Below, one piece after another: positions 1 through 8,160 of a DNA stretch of 64,000 nucleotides (the first letter of the stretch is position 1; each line of letters opens with the position of its first letter). The stretch lies in NCBI GenBank assembly GCA_051208045.1, contig JBPJFY010000006.1:210868-274867 (forward strand). Direction: 5' to 3'. Source of the stretch: LZORAL124-50-18 sp051208045. GTDB lineage: Bacteria; Pseudomonadota; Gammaproteobacteria; Pseudomonadales; Oleiphilaceae. The translations under genes were made by a program, and so were the position numbers. The notes beneath the pieces were generated by a model. That model was not told where the DNA came from. It ran no database searches and saw nothing but the letters and a program-made list of their open reading frames with translations.

Positions 1-93
1 TCGTGTACTGAGCTGTTCAATGACGGCCTCCCCATCGGCTACATAGGGAGAGTTATCAAAAATGGAGTCGCCGACCAATACAATGTGCGTCAT
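1..93 (-). CDS. SGNH/GDSL-family hydrolase, N-terminal part (cut by window edge)
   Basis: The 31 visible residues begin MTHIVLVGDSIFDNSPY. The GDSIFDN block is block I of the SGNH/GDSL hydrolase superfamily and contains the nucleophilic serine. The ATG lies two bases after the TAA of the upstream small gene, so the two are cotranscribed leftward. The catalytic Asp-His end lies outside the window, so substrate (esterase, lipase or acetylesterase) cannot be judged. Confidence 0.75.
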   Translation of the reverse strand, partial: MTHIVLVGDSIFDNSPYVADGEAVIEQLSTR

Positions 94-95
94 AG

Positions 96-323
96 TTATG
101 CCTTATCTTGTTTCAAACACGCCCGAAGGCTGTCCTTCGTCTCTTCATCCAGTTCATACCAGCTTTGCCAATCCTGGAAATTCTGCCATTCCCGTTCCAG
201 TTTGGCTTCCTCCGCCGCTTGTGCATACATATGCCGGAGTGCAGCAAACTGTTGCACGAGGGTATGATTGATGAGGGCTCGTTGCTCTTCGCCGGTCAAT
301 GGTTGCGCGTTGTCATGGACCAT
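96..323 (-). CDS. Small hypothetical protein upstream of the SGNH hydrolase
   Basis: A 75-residue soluble, charged, helix-rich protein beginning MVHDNAQPLTGEEQ. The ATG at 323 was chosen because a GAGG ribosome site precedes it at normal distance. A longer reading frame upstream has no such site. It ends two bases before the hydrolase start, so translational coupling is likely. I recognise no family. There is no signal peptide or membrane segment, and its role can only be guessed from the linkage to the hydrolase. Confidence 0.55.
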   Translation of the reverse strand: MVHDNAQPLTGEEQRALINHTLVQQFAALRHMYAQAAEEAKLEREWQNFQDWQSWYELDEETKDSLRACLKQDKA

Positions 324-365
324 AATGTCACCTCGCTGATATTGTGTGCCACTCGATAGGGTCAA

Positions 366-760
366 TGGTACGAACTAAAACGACAATACGGGTCGCTGAT
401 AGGGATACATTTGCAATATTCCTTGGACTTGGAAGTGCCGTCAGAGTTAGTTTAGGCTGGCACCTCACCACTGCGCACCCGGTTTTAGCATCCGGGATGT
501 GGCGACGATTTTTGGGCGAAGGAATGTCCTTTGCGTTGAATATGAGGTTTACCCCGCGCCGACACAATGCATCCGGAAGCATGGTTGAGCCGGAGGAGCA
601 TTTGGCCTGAAGTAACAGAAATGAAGGCCCTTTCATCTCCTGTGATTGCTACCTGAATCCCACAAGTTTGTCACCCCGGAACATAACCTTTCAATGTCGT
701 AGATTGTGCCCCTACGAAATCTCATTGTGCATTTAGGGTGTTCTTCGAAGGGGTGATAGT
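366..760. other. Gene-free stretch
   Basis: About 395 bases between the leftward SGNH pair and the rightward DuOB group. Short open frames on both strands lack ribosome sites and recognisable protein sequence. It presumably holds the divergent promoters, but I see no convincing -35/-10 pair, operator or repeat in it. Confidence 0.5.
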
Positions 761-1375
761 TTGGATCAGTGCGAAATTGTGGTCTTAGCAAATTCTGTCA
801 AACACAGGCAACATTGCGTTGCGGGCAAGCTAATTGGCTCGAACCAGTGGGTGCGCCCCGTGTCGACTCCAATGGGGGGCGAAATATCCCACGCCCAGGC
901 GCGTTGTCAGAATCCCATGGGGAGCTTTCCACTTCGACCACTACAACGTGTCAGGATTGGCCTAACAGACCATGTGCCATTGCTCAATCAACCGGAAAAC
1001 TACCTTATCGATGGTTCGTCTTGGGTACAGAATTACTGTCTGCCCGAACAGGATTTGGTGCAGTATCTTGATGCACCTGAAAATTTGTGGGGGCTGGGTG
1101 ACCGAGTATCACATTGGCATATTCAGCAACGTGTCGTTCATATTGCACAGTCACTGTACTTGGTAAAAGTGGAGAACCTGCAGCTTTACATCAATGCGTA
1201 TGGTAAAAAAAGAGGTTCGTTTTTCTACAATGAAATGGCTTACGATTTGGCCGTGACAGACCCGAAGTTTGACGCGATTTTGCGTGGAAACAGACCGCTT
1301 CAGGGGATACTGTGCATTAGCTTGGGGTGTGTTTTCGAGGGGTATTGTTTCAAACTAGTTGCCTGCTTGTTTTGA
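761..1375 (+). CDS. Dual OB-fold (DuOB) domain protein
   Basis: A 204-residue protein with a TTG start preceded by GAAGGGG. It opens with a strand and conserved residues around ANSVKHRQHCVAGK, and ends with LCISLGCVFEGYCFKLVA. This closely follows the pattern of the dual OB-fold family, whose C-terminal block usually reads SLGEPF-GYC-KLVA. The family is found beside DUF488 proteins in bacterial accessory regions, and that is the next gene here. The molecular function is unknown; OB folds suggest nucleic acid or nucleotide binding. It appears full length. I am fairly sure of the family and not of the role. Confidence 0.65.
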   Translation: MDQCEIVVLANSVKHRQHCVAGKLIGSNQWVRPVSTPMGGEISHAQARCQNPMGSFPLRPLQRVRIGLTDHVPLLNQPENYLIDGSSWVQNYCLPEQDLVQYLDAPENLWGLGDRVSHWHIQQRVVHIAQSLYLVKVENLQLYINAYGKKRGSFFYNEMAYDLAVTDPKFDAILRGNRPLQGILCISLGCVFEGYCFKLVACLF

Positions 1376-1440
1376 AAGTTGAGGCCAGGATGGTTTTAGC
1401 ATGAGTAAGTCTTAAACATTACAAGGGATAAAGCGATAAC

Positions 1441-1887
1441 ATGATTGAGATTAGTACCATTGGTTTTACAAAAAAGAGTGCGGAGAGCTTTTTCCGGCTG
1501 ATTGGCGAGGCTCGGGTCAAAACATTAATTGATGTTCGACTGAACAACGTGTCCCAACTGGCGGGATTTGCCAAACGAGATGACCTGGCTTATTTTCTGC
1601 GGACGATATGTGGTGCTGAATACGCCCATATGCCTGAGCTGGCCCCTACCAAAGCGCTTTTACATGCCTACAAAACAGGGGAAATAAACTGGGAAAAGTA
1701 CGAAGACAGATTTCTTAATCTCATGGCGCAACGGCATATCGAACGGCTGATGAGTCAGCAAGTATTGCACCAAAGTTGCTTGTTGTGCAGCGAACATGAG
1801 CCACATTTTTGTCATCGCAGGTTAGTGGTAGAGTATCTCAACAGAACTTTGGACATAACCCTCAGCGTTAGACACTTGCAGAAATGA
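1441..1887 (+). CDS. DUF488 family protein
   Basis: A 148-residue protein with typical DUF488 landmarks: N-terminal ISTIGFTKKSAESFF, then TLIDVRLNN around residues 29-37, and near the C-terminus LLCSEHEPHFCHRRLV with the conserved Cys, Glu and His residues. DUF488 proteins are small single-domain proteins of unknown activity, recurrently linked to nucleotide or nucleic-acid conflict genes. The stop overlaps the next start by four bases (ATGA), so the next gene is translationally coupled. Confidence 0.85.
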   Translation: MIEISTIGFTKKSAESFFRLIGEARVKTLIDVRLNNVSQLAGFAKRDDLAYFLRTICGAEYAHMPELAPTKALLHAYKTGEINWEKYEDRFLNLMAQRHIERLMSQQVLHQSCLLCSEHEPHFCHRRLVVEYLNRTLDITLSVRHLQK

Positions 1888-2489
1888 GCCGAATACTGAT
1901 TTTGTACCCTAAACTTTTTTGCTGTTATTCGAAGTTTTCTAGAAAGGTGGAGCGCATTATTGGCCAACTGGAGCGTGTTGAACTTTGCGCCCCAGAGGAT
2001 CATCACGGTTATGTTGAGCAACTGGCTGCTGCCAATCCGGCTATTTCGGGCATTGAACGCAGCATTTCGATAGACAGTGAAAGCATCACACATGCCATCG
2101 TGTTTGATGACGGAGAAGAATTCCCGGATCAAGTATCAAGGCTTAGGTCCATGGAAATACCCTTGCGAGTGATACATATCGCCATCACGCGCGTTATCAA
2201 CATCAAGAAACACCCAGACTATGAACATGTGAAGAGCACCTCAAAATACGAGTACATTGGCAGGGGATCTTATTGGGGCAATCCCTACTCGATGTTTGAG
2301 GAAGGTGACGCCCGCGAAGAGGTGATTCGCAAATTCAAGTATGATTTTGACTTCGACAAATTCCCGAATAAAAACAAGGCCGAGGTCTACAAACTTGCCG
2401 GCAAACGGCTGGGGTGTTTCTGTAAGCCGGCAGTGTGCCATGGTGATGTATTGGCGGATTTTTTAAATGCCTGGGACGATGAGCAATAA
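1884..2489 (+). CDS. DUF4326 domain protein
   Basis: A 201-residue protein. Residues about 105-195 match DUF4326: YIGRGSYWGNPY, then LGCFCKPAVCHGDVLADFL with the conserved Cys-rich and HGD residues. The N-terminal 100 residues are a separate strand-helix region I do not recognise. It starts inside the DUF488 stop (ATGA), so the two are a tight operon. DUF4326 has no assigned reaction. The family is common in phage and mobile regions. Confidence 0.75.
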   Translation: MSRILILYPKLFCCYSKFSRKVERIIGQLERVELCAPEDHHGYVEQLAAANPAISGIERSISIDSESITHAIVFDDGEEFPDQVSRLRSMEIPLRVIHIAITRVINIKKHPDYEHVKSTSKYEYIGRGSYWGNPYSMFEEGDAREEVIRKFKYDFDFDKFPNKNKAEVYKLAGKRLGCFCKPAVCHGDVLADFLNAWDDEQ

Positions 2490-2589
2490 CATTTACATAT
2501 TGCAGTGTCGAACCGTAATTGGCCTATGTTATCGCGTAGGCAAAGTTGGCAAGTTTGTGAGAGGCAAATACGTGGGCAAGCTGCGGTAA
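2479..2589 (+). CDS. Possible 36-residue ORF after DUF4326 (doubtful)
   Basis: An ATG overlapping the last codons of the DUF4326 gene opens a 36-codon frame, beginning MSNNIYILQCRTVIG and rich in Lys, Gly and Val. It has no clear ribosome site of its own but is placed as if translationally coupled. It could be a truncated remnant of a larger gene. I recognise no family and give it low weight. Confidence 0.25.
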   Translation: MSNNIYILQCRTVIGLCYRVGKVGKFVRGKYVGKLR

Positions 2590-2693
2590 AGTAGCGGCTG
2601 TCGCTTTTAGCCATACAAGGACAACACCCTGGCAGCTCAGGTCGCGGCAATAAACACGAAAACGTACGTAATACTTACATGGGGGAGCATCCA

Positions 2694-3998
2694 ATGAATT
2701 GGCACACTATGAATTTGATAAGACAGGCAGAAAATGTGTTGGCATGGCAAATGGGGAGTCCATGGGCACCTCAGTTGCATCTGACCGGGAACAGACAATT
2801 TGATGTGTATTATGCGCCCTTTGAGCACATTAACCCTCAGGCACGACTGGTCATCGTAGGGATTACGCCGGGCGTGACGCAAGCCGCACTTGCATTGAAA
2901 GAGGCCAAGTTGGCGATGCAGGAAGGAGAGCCGATTGAGCTGGCGTTAGCGCGCGCAAAATCTGTGGCGTCTTTTGGTGGCCCTATGCGGAAGAATCTGG
3001 TAGCGATGATGGACCATATCGGTCTTGCAGATTGGTTAGGCGTTGACTCAGCCGCTGCATTGTTTGGCGCGGATGTGGATAAAGTGCAGTTTACCAGCGT
3101 GCTTCGATTTCCGGTTCTGGAGCGATCTGAAATGCTAAGCAATGCAGAGGTTGCCCTGCGTGACCCGATGCTGAAAGAATTGATGGAAGCCACTTTTGTG
3201 GAGGAGTGTCAATCGTTGTCAGGTGCATTATTTCTGCCGTTAGGGAAAGGGGTAGAACGCGTGCTGATGCACCTGGCAAACCATGGTGTGATTCCCAAGG
3301 AAGCTATATTGGCAGGGATGCCACACCCCAGCGGTGCGAATTCGGAGCGTATTCAATATTTCCTGGGCAACAAGGCGAAAGAAAAGCTGTCTGCGAAAAC
3401 CAATCCTGACAAACTGGATGCCGTGCGGACTCAGCTCATAGCTCAGGTGACCAAATTGATGGGGCCCGTTAATGTCTCACGCTGGTTAGGGAGCGAGTCT
3501 ACAGGCTCCGCTGGAGCCTGTCGGGACAGCAAGGAGCTGGGTAACTTAACTGAGAGAAAAGTGGCAAGGGGCAATGCACAGAAAAAAGGATTTTTATCTA
3601 CCGAGGTGGAACGCCAGATTGTAGATATGGCTCAGAAAGAGAAATTTACTGTATCCCCGGTGCGGTCTGATACCTCTAAAGAGCTGGAATTGACCCGACA
3701 ATGTGCTTATGGAGCGGAGTGCGTCATTTATATTTCTCGCGTGGCTGGGGTTACGAAGGAACAGCTTCACATTATGGTAGCCCCTGACGTGTGGGAGGCG
3801 AAGCAAGGGCAGCTTCATGCCGTGACTGGTTTACTGCCCGCGACACCTCGAGGCAACAACCCTTGGAATTTCAGCAGTAACTACAAGGGTTTTAAAAATA
3901 AGGTGCCGGGAGTTAATGAGTATTTTGGCCGGAAGTTGCTATTGCCATACTCGCACATGGACGCCCTAGTGCATGTCCTGCAAACTGTTGCTTCTTAG
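2694..3998 (+). CDS. Uracil-DNA-glycosylase-superfamily-like protein with extra C-terminal domain
   Basis: A 434-residue protein. The ATG at 2694 has GGGGGAG six bases upstream, better than the ATG at 2679. Residues about 45-220 carry UDG-fold-like motifs: LVIVGITPGV (an active-site loop resembling the UDG motif) and GMPHPSGANSER (resembling the HPS motif). A polar linker near residue 270 leads to a C-terminal domain (about 300-434) I cannot name. Known UDG-fold proteins remove uracil or other bases from DNA. Whether this one is a glycosylase is inference. The neighbours (DuOB, DUF488, DUF4326) suggest an accessory or defensive context. A perfect 9-bp inverted repeat lies in the linker. Confidence 0.55.
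   Translation: MNWHTMNLIRQAENVLAWQMGSPWAPQLHLTGNRQFDVYYAPFEHINPQARLVIVGITPGVTQAALALKEAKLAMQEGEPIELALARAKSVASFGGPMRKNLVAMMDHIGLADWLGVDSAAALFGADVDKVQFTSVLRFPVLERSEMLSNAEVALRDPMLKELMEATFVEECQSLSGALFLPLGKGVERVLMHLANHGVIPKEAILAGMPHPSGANSERIQYFLGNKAKEKLSAKTNPDKLDAVRTQLIAQVTKLMGPVNVSRWLGSESTGSAGACRDSKELGNLTERKVARGNAQKKGFLSTEVERQIVDMAQKEKFTVSPVRSDTSKELELTRQCAYGAECVIYISRVAGVTKEQLHIMVAPDVWEAKQGQLHAVTGLLPATPRGNNPWNFSSNYKGFKNKVPGVNEYFGRKLLLPYSHMDALVHVLQTVAS
3501..3521. repeat. 9-bp inverted repeat inside the UDG-like gene
   Basis: ACAGGCTCC, a 3-base centre, then GGAGCCTGT forms a perfect hairpin in the sequence coding for the interdomain linker. The right arm and its flank (GGAGCCTGTCGG) resemble the outer end of the insertion sequence at the right edge of the window (GGAGCCTGTCGGACTT at about 63839), so a transposition scar is possible but unproven. 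Confidence 0.5.
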
Positions 3999-4061
3999 AA
4001 CCCAGGAGAAATCCCGCTTTCACTATTCATGGTTTTGGATTATGCCCGGAGGGCGCAGTTA

Positions 4062-4637
4062 ATGAAATACGATTCTTGCCGCTTACATGATATGTTTTCC
4101 CGCCCCTTGGGCGTTGGTGATCTTCTTCCTGAGCCTGCAGGTCAGGCGTTAGGGGAGAGAGGGTACTACCTCTCGTTGTTTAACTCGACGTCGCCTTGTC
4201 TGGTGGTCTGGCAACCGGGGGTTGATGAGCGGCAATTGGCGGTCTTTGGCGAAGGGTCGATTCAGCCGGGAGTATGCCAGCAAGGAACACTTCTGTTTCT
4301 GTTTTTTGAATTTTTCTTGGGTGAACATTCGATACTGGTAGAGTGTGATATGGCAGTACACCATTATTTGTCGGGCTTTGCCATGCCTCCCGTGGACAAT
4401 CAACGGAGAGTAGGGCCGGTAATCCGGTTGATCGTGTTGGATAGCGAAAACGGTTGTGTGCAGATCGTTCGGTCCTTCTCTCTCAATTGGGATTTTTATC
4501 AACACCTGATTCAAATCGTCATCAGTCAAGTAGAGCTTGAGTATACCGAGGCAGACTATCAACATCAGCTAAGCGCTTTCTATCAACGCTACACTATCGA
4601 AGATGCCTATCGGCTCTGTAGAAGTGTGCCGCGTTAA
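4062..4637 (+). CDS. Hypothetical protein between UDG-like gene and CRISPR array 1
   Basis: A 191-residue protein beginning MKYDSCRLHDMF. The ATG at 4062 was chosen over 4029 because GGAGGG lies eight bases before it. Mixed strands and helices, no signal peptide; the LLFLFFEFFLG stretch near residue 90 is hydrophobic but short. I recognise no family. It sits between the DUF488-type group and CRISPR array 1 and could belong to either or neither. Confidence 0.55.
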   Translation: MKYDSCRLHDMFSRPLGVGDLLPEPAGQALGERGYYLSLFNSTSPCLVVWQPGVDERQLAVFGEGSIQPGVCQQGTLLFLFFEFFLGEHSILVECDMAVHHYLSGFAMPPVDNQRRVGPVIRLIVLDSENGCVQIVRSFSLNWDFYQHLIQIVISQVELEYTEADYQHQLSAFYQRYTIEDAYRLCRSVPR

Positions 4638-4743
4638 CCTGCATCCGGGTTCTTTCTGTTAATCATCTCCCGAAAATACAGAGTCGGCCACAACTCCTGA
4701 AATCTGGAAATGACTCCTCACATATACCTTGCTCCCGTTTGAC

Positions 4744-5398
4744 GCTTCAACCCCCTAATAATCGGGGCATCCTTCAAACGAGAATCAGAGCGAAAGCTGA
4801 AGCAGGTAATCTAGTCTCAATCCCCTAATAATCGGGGCATCCTTCAAACTGGTTACCAGTCAAGGTATAAAGCCATGTTAGGTGGTCTCAATCCCCTAAT
4901 AATCGGGGCATCCTTCAAACAGGACGCTTATGGGGTTCAAATCCCCAATGAAGTCTCAATCCCCTAATAATCGGGGCATCCTTCAAACGACGGAGGGCGC
5001 GGCAGCATTTGACCTGTTCGCGTCTCAATCCCCTAATAATCGGGGCATCCTTCAAACCAGACGGATGCAAGAAATCGAAGTGTTTTTGAGTCTCAATCCC
5101 CTAATAATCGGGGCATCCTTCAAACGACTTATCCGTTGCAGGAAAACAAGCAGGATGTCTCAATCCCCTAATAATCGGGGCATCCTTCAAACGGAAAACG
5201 AAAAACAGGGCAATTAGTGTTTTGTCGTCTCAATCCCCTAATAATCGGGGCATCCTTCAAACAGTAAAACCATGACAACAGCAACAAACGTATGTCTCAA
5301 TCCCCTAATAATCGGGGCATCCTTCAAACCCGCGTAACGCGCAAACCTACGCCAATAATTATGTCTCAATCCCCTAATAATCGGGGCATCCTTCAAAC
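4744..5398 (-). CRISPR. CRISPR array 1: 10 repeats, 9 spacers, transcribed leftward
   Basis: The 36-bp repeat reads on the plus strand GTCTCAATCCCC, TAATAAT, CGGGGCATCC, TTCAAAC. The spacers are 31-35 bp. Repeats start at 4744, 4814, 4885, 4953, 5022, 5090, 5157, 5227, 5294 and 5363. The leftmost copy (4744) has a changed 5' end, which marks the leader-distal end. The matching leader lies to the right. In the transcribed (minus) sense the repeat ends in ATTGAGAC, which would be the 8-nt crRNA 5' handle made by Cas6. CCCC and GGGG arms allow a short hairpin in the repeat. Confidence 0.98.
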
Positions 5399-5482
5399 CC
5401 TAGTCCAAATATTTCGCTTTAAAATCAACGGCCTGTGGAGGGGGTTGCGACGAAATTGATTTGTCAAAAGTTTGACGATATC
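5399..5482 (-). promoter_or_regulatory. CRISPR leader of array 1
   Basis: The 84 bases next to the last repeat match the 84 bases beside array 2 without gaps, with about six substitutions, and then the similarity ends. This fixes the leader side and the direction of transcription of both arrays. It is where new spacers are expected to be inserted and where the precursor crRNA promoter should lie. It begins only 16 bases after the cas2 stop, so the array may also be read from the adaptation operon. Confidence 0.85.
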
Positions 5483-5498
5483 ACACACAGAAATACCA

Positions 5499-5780
5499 CT
5501 AAATGTGATGTTTTTTCATCAGGAAGTGTTCGGCGGGCGTCTCACCAATCATGACCGCTTTACTCAATCCCTCGACGCCATAGATTCTCACATCGTCGAC
5601 TCGATCGTCAATCCGAGATTCCATCTCGGTAATCAGCGATTCTATTGTTTGCTCCGTCATTTCCGCATAGAACACCGAATACTGGACCGGGCTGGCATAT
5701 TTGCAAGCAAGCTTGTGCACTTTTTGTAAGCGTTTCGAATCTCGAATGTCGTAGCAGATTAGATACGGATGTTTACGCAT
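5499..5780 (-). CDS. cas2: Cas2 (copy A, leader-proximal)
   Basis: A 93-residue Cas2 with the ferredoxin-like fold opening YLICYDIRDSKRLQKVHK. The Asp of YDIR is the conserved metal-site residue, followed by VQYSVFYAEM. The ATG at 5780 gives normal family length. A longer frame upstream reads into the preceding gene. Cas2 dimers bridge two Cas1 dimers in the spacer integrase. It lies 10 bases after the Cas1 paralogue and is the last gene before the leader. A second, divergent cas2 starts the same operon, which is unusual. Confidence 0.95.
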   Translation of the reverse strand: MRKHPYLICYDIRDSKRLQKVHKLACKYASPVQYSVFYAEMTEQTIESLITEMESRIDDRVDDVRIYGVEGLSKAVMIGETPAEHFLMKKHHI

Positions 5781-5790
5781 GAGCCCTCCC

Positions 5791-6534
5791 TTAGGCACTG
5801 GCCTCAAATTGCCAAAGAAGTTGGTTGAGCATTCTGTCCAACAAAAAACCGACCTCCTCAGCATGCCGGTGATAGGAGGAAGCCGCATTGCTAAGTGTCG
5901 GAGGGGAATTAAAGGCAATCAGTGCGTTCGCGCACTTTATTTCCAACAGTGGCTGGAACATGTCGGTCAACTGCTGGATAAAGTGGGTGACCTCCGGACG
6001 GCATGGGTCCACTCCGAAGGGTAATAAATGTTGGGCGACATCCGCCTGAAAAAAACCCACATACCAGTCGAACAAAATAAGGAAGGGTTGGGTGCGATCT
6101 GTCTTAGCCAGAAATGCATACACTTGTTTGTGTAACACTTGGCAGCGGTTAGTCGGATCACCTGAGTGCGCACCGGCCGCATGAAGTACAACGCGTTTCT
6201 GAGTGTCCATCCAGTCTCTTAACACGTGTTGCATTGTTTCACAGTAAGTGAGTTCTTCCAGATATTCTGCCAAGGGCAGAGGCTCTCTCTGGTGAGGCAT
6301 GAGCTGACATCGAATATTGCCTCGCCCGTCAAAAAAGAACACAGGTATCTGGTGCATCGCACATTCGCAAAAAACATCCAGTCCGTGTTCCCAGTGGCCG
6401 CTGAGCGTTATTCGGCTCACACGGCAAAATGGAAAACGAAGTGGGCTTTGATGGAAGCACTTGACGAGAATGGACGCAGCGTCCTGTTTGATCCACTCCA
6501 AGTGTGATGAATCAATATGCAACGCTTTTTTCAT
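5791..6534 (-). CDS. Shortened Cas1 paralogue, probably catalytically inactive
   Basis: A 247-residue protein overlapping the cas1 stop by four bases (ATGA). Residues about 1-80 follow the Cas1 N-terminal beta domain: PLRFPFCRVSRITLSG, then IPVFFFDGRG. Residues about 150-200 follow the Cas1 helical core: FLILFDWYVGFFQADVAQHL, then PFGVDP, then QQLTDMFQPLLE. The metal-binding Glu motif of Cas1 (E166 in the neighbour) has no counterpart. The GFLH loop is rewritten. The DLTE Asp aligns with Gln in QLTD. I infer a Cas1-derived partner without integrase chemistry, perhaps one half of a heteromeric Cas1 complex. A simple pseudogene is less likely, because the frame is intact and tightly coupled. 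Confidence 0.75.
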   Translation of the reverse strand: MKKALHIDSSHLEWIKQDAASILVKCFHQSPLRFPFCRVSRITLSGHWEHGLDVFCECAMHQIPVFFFDGRGNIRCQLMPHQREPLPLAEYLEELTYCETMQHVLRDWMDTQKRVVLHAAGAHSGDPTNRCQVLHKQVYAFLAKTDRTQPFLILFDWYVGFFQADVAQHLLPFGVDPCRPEVTHFIQQLTDMFQPLLEIKCANALIAFNSPPTLSNAASSYHRHAEEVGFLLDRMLNQLLWQFEASA

Positions 6535-7511
6535 CTCGGTGCGTCCTTAAGAGTAATTGATTGAATTGTGTCCAGGAAGTGAGCCAGTTGACGGCAGTAG
6601 CTGCGCAGGAGAGTACGATATCGGGGCAACTCCAACTGAAAAACGGGGTAGAATTTACTACGCCCGGCTTTGGAAAGAAGGCATGCATCACCATCTTGGT
6701 AAAAATCGTGATTGGTGAGCTGACGATCTCGAAATAGCTGCCATACCCAATGGTTTACCCTGGCGCGCAACAACTCTGTGAGGTCGCACGCGAGAGAATC
6801 CCGGTTGTAGGCTGGTTTATGCAGGAAGCCAAGCTGCGGATCGAGGCCACTGGAAAGTGCTGCCCGCACGCCCTCGTAATGTACGAGGGTATAGCAGAGC
6901 GAGAGAACTGAGTTGACTGGATCGGGGGCCGGACGCTTCTTCCTCCCGTTAAACTGTAGCTGCCCTGGAAAAGCCTGTACGAACGCCTCGAAATAGGCTC
7001 TGGCTGCTGCGCCTTCTATCCCCAGAAGAACAGCCTCTCCCTGAGAGCATTGGGCCACTCGGAGCTGTTGTGCTTTGAGTCGTTCTATCGCTTTGGTAAA
7101 AGGCAGTCTCAAATCCGCTCGTTCGCGTACAAGGGTTTGCAGTTGTCGAATGTGCGTCACCAGTTTGTGTCGAACAATTAGCTGGCAAATATTTTCCCGG
7201 AGGATTCCGGTTTCTTGTGACTGCAGAGCATACTGACGTAGCCGCCGCATGCTGTTACCATGCCCCATATGGTAGCAGACCATCGCATCGTCAGTTGTTC
7301 GCGGATTTAGTGCTAAAACTGTCACACCCGATGCGCCGAGTTGCCTGAGAGTGCTGGTTGTAAGTGCACAGTCGCAGGTGATCACGACCGACTCCAAATG
7401 CATCAATGGAAAACTCGCAGGCATTCGCTCACCATTGCTTTGGTGAATGACCAAGCGATGTTGCATAGCCTCCAGAGTGCAGTTCTTTCTATCGATATAC
7501 AAGGTTTCCAC
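6531..7511 (-). CDS. cas1: Cas1, spacer-acquisition integrase
   Basis: A 326-residue Cas1. The GTG start has AAGGAG upstream. The catalytic set is complete: E166 in GIEGAAARAYF, H231 in GLDPQLGFLH and D243 in CDLTELLR, with the NSVLSLCYTLVHYE helix before them. Cas1 cuts and joins prespacers into the leader-repeat junction together with Cas2. It is the second gene of the leftward cas2-cas1-cas1 paralogue-cas2 operon and has no reverse-transcriptase fusion. Confidence 0.97.
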   Translation of the reverse strand: METLYIDRKNCTLEAMQHRLVIHQSNGERMPASFPLMHLESVVITCDCALTTSTLRQLGASGVTVLALNPRTTDDAMVCYHMGHGNSMRRLRQYALQSQETGILRENICQLIVRHKLVTHIRQLQTLVRERADLRLPFTKAIERLKAQQLRVAQCSQGEAVLLGIEGAAARAYFEAFVQAFPGQLQFNGRKKRPAPDPVNSVLSLCYTLVHYEGVRAALSSGLDPQLGFLHKPAYNRDSLACDLTELLRARVNHWVWQLFRDRQLTNHDFYQDGDACLLSKAGRSKFYPVFQLELPRYRTLLRSYCRQLAHFLDTIQSITLKDAPR

Positions 7512-7548
7512 TATCTTCTCCTTGGGAATATTGATTGTTTTTGATGGC

Positions 7549-7827
7549 TCAATTCACGAAATAAAATTCGCCGTCCATGGGTTCAACCGCAGCCCCGAGC
7601 GTGTACATGGGAAGTGATTGTTTTAAGGGCATAATGAGAAAGTGATCGTTCTCTGCCATGATGTCAGTCATCTCATTCAGCAAATCTGACATTTCTGTCC
7701 CTGACAGATAACACTCGAATACCGAGTACTGACCGCCGCCAGAAAAACGTTTGAGGATTTTTAACGCCATGCGCAACCGGCTTGGACTTCGGATGTCGTA
7801 ACTGCAGATAAAAAGCTTTCTGATCAT
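7549..7827 (-). CDS. cas2: Cas2 (copy B, operon-proximal)
   Basis: A 92-residue Cas2 with LFICSYDIRSPSRLRMALK, containing the conserved Asp, then GQYSVFECYLSG. Only the core motifs are shared with copy A, so this is an old duplication or separate acquisition and not a recent copy. It is the first gene of the adaptation operon, 37 bases before cas1. Each Cas1-type protein could have its own Cas2 partner, but that is inference. Confidence 0.95.
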   Translation of the reverse strand: MIRKLFICSYDIRSPSRLRMALKILKRFSGGGQYSVFECYLSGTEMSDLLNEMTDIMAENDHFLIMPLKQSLPMYTLGAAVEPMDGEFYFVN

Positions 7828-8160
7828 GTGTCACCCGGCATTGTTGTGCGAAACAGGGACACTTTATCTCAATGGTAACGCTTCCGGGTGGTTCGCAAGC
7901 TTGCAAATACATCGAAACCGGTGTATATCGTCTGATAACGCAAATGATATCGGCGATAAAGTTCTGATAATAAAGCGGTGAGATGGTTCATTGTTGTCTT
8001 TAACATGAACAATTGCCGAGGCCGATTTACAACAAAATGCCACTAGGGCGGTAAAAAACTCACAAGTTTGCGTGTAAGCCAGATCGTATGCATTTTCGTT
8101 AGTATGTTTGTCATGTGCTATTCATTCGAAATCGCTTAGGTCTGTGGGAGATATACCTAA
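7828..8160. promoter_or_regulatory. Divergent intergenic region between adaptation and effector operons
   Basis: About 333 bases, noticeably more AT-rich than the flanking genes, lying between the leftward cas2-cas1 operon and the rightward csm operon. Both promoters must be here. I see no clean operator palindrome and cannot assign -35/-10 boxes with confidence. No open frame in it looks like protein. Confidence 0.5.

Noticed and set aside
4930..5217. 95-codon frame across CRISPR array 1
   Set aside because: Translation consists of repeated CRISPR-repeat peptides (QSPNNRGILQT), so it is an array artefact.
6531..7511. Possible reverse transcriptase or Cas6 fusion to Cas1
   Set aside because: Cas1 has normal length, and no RT palm motif (such as xxDD) occurs in it or nearby.
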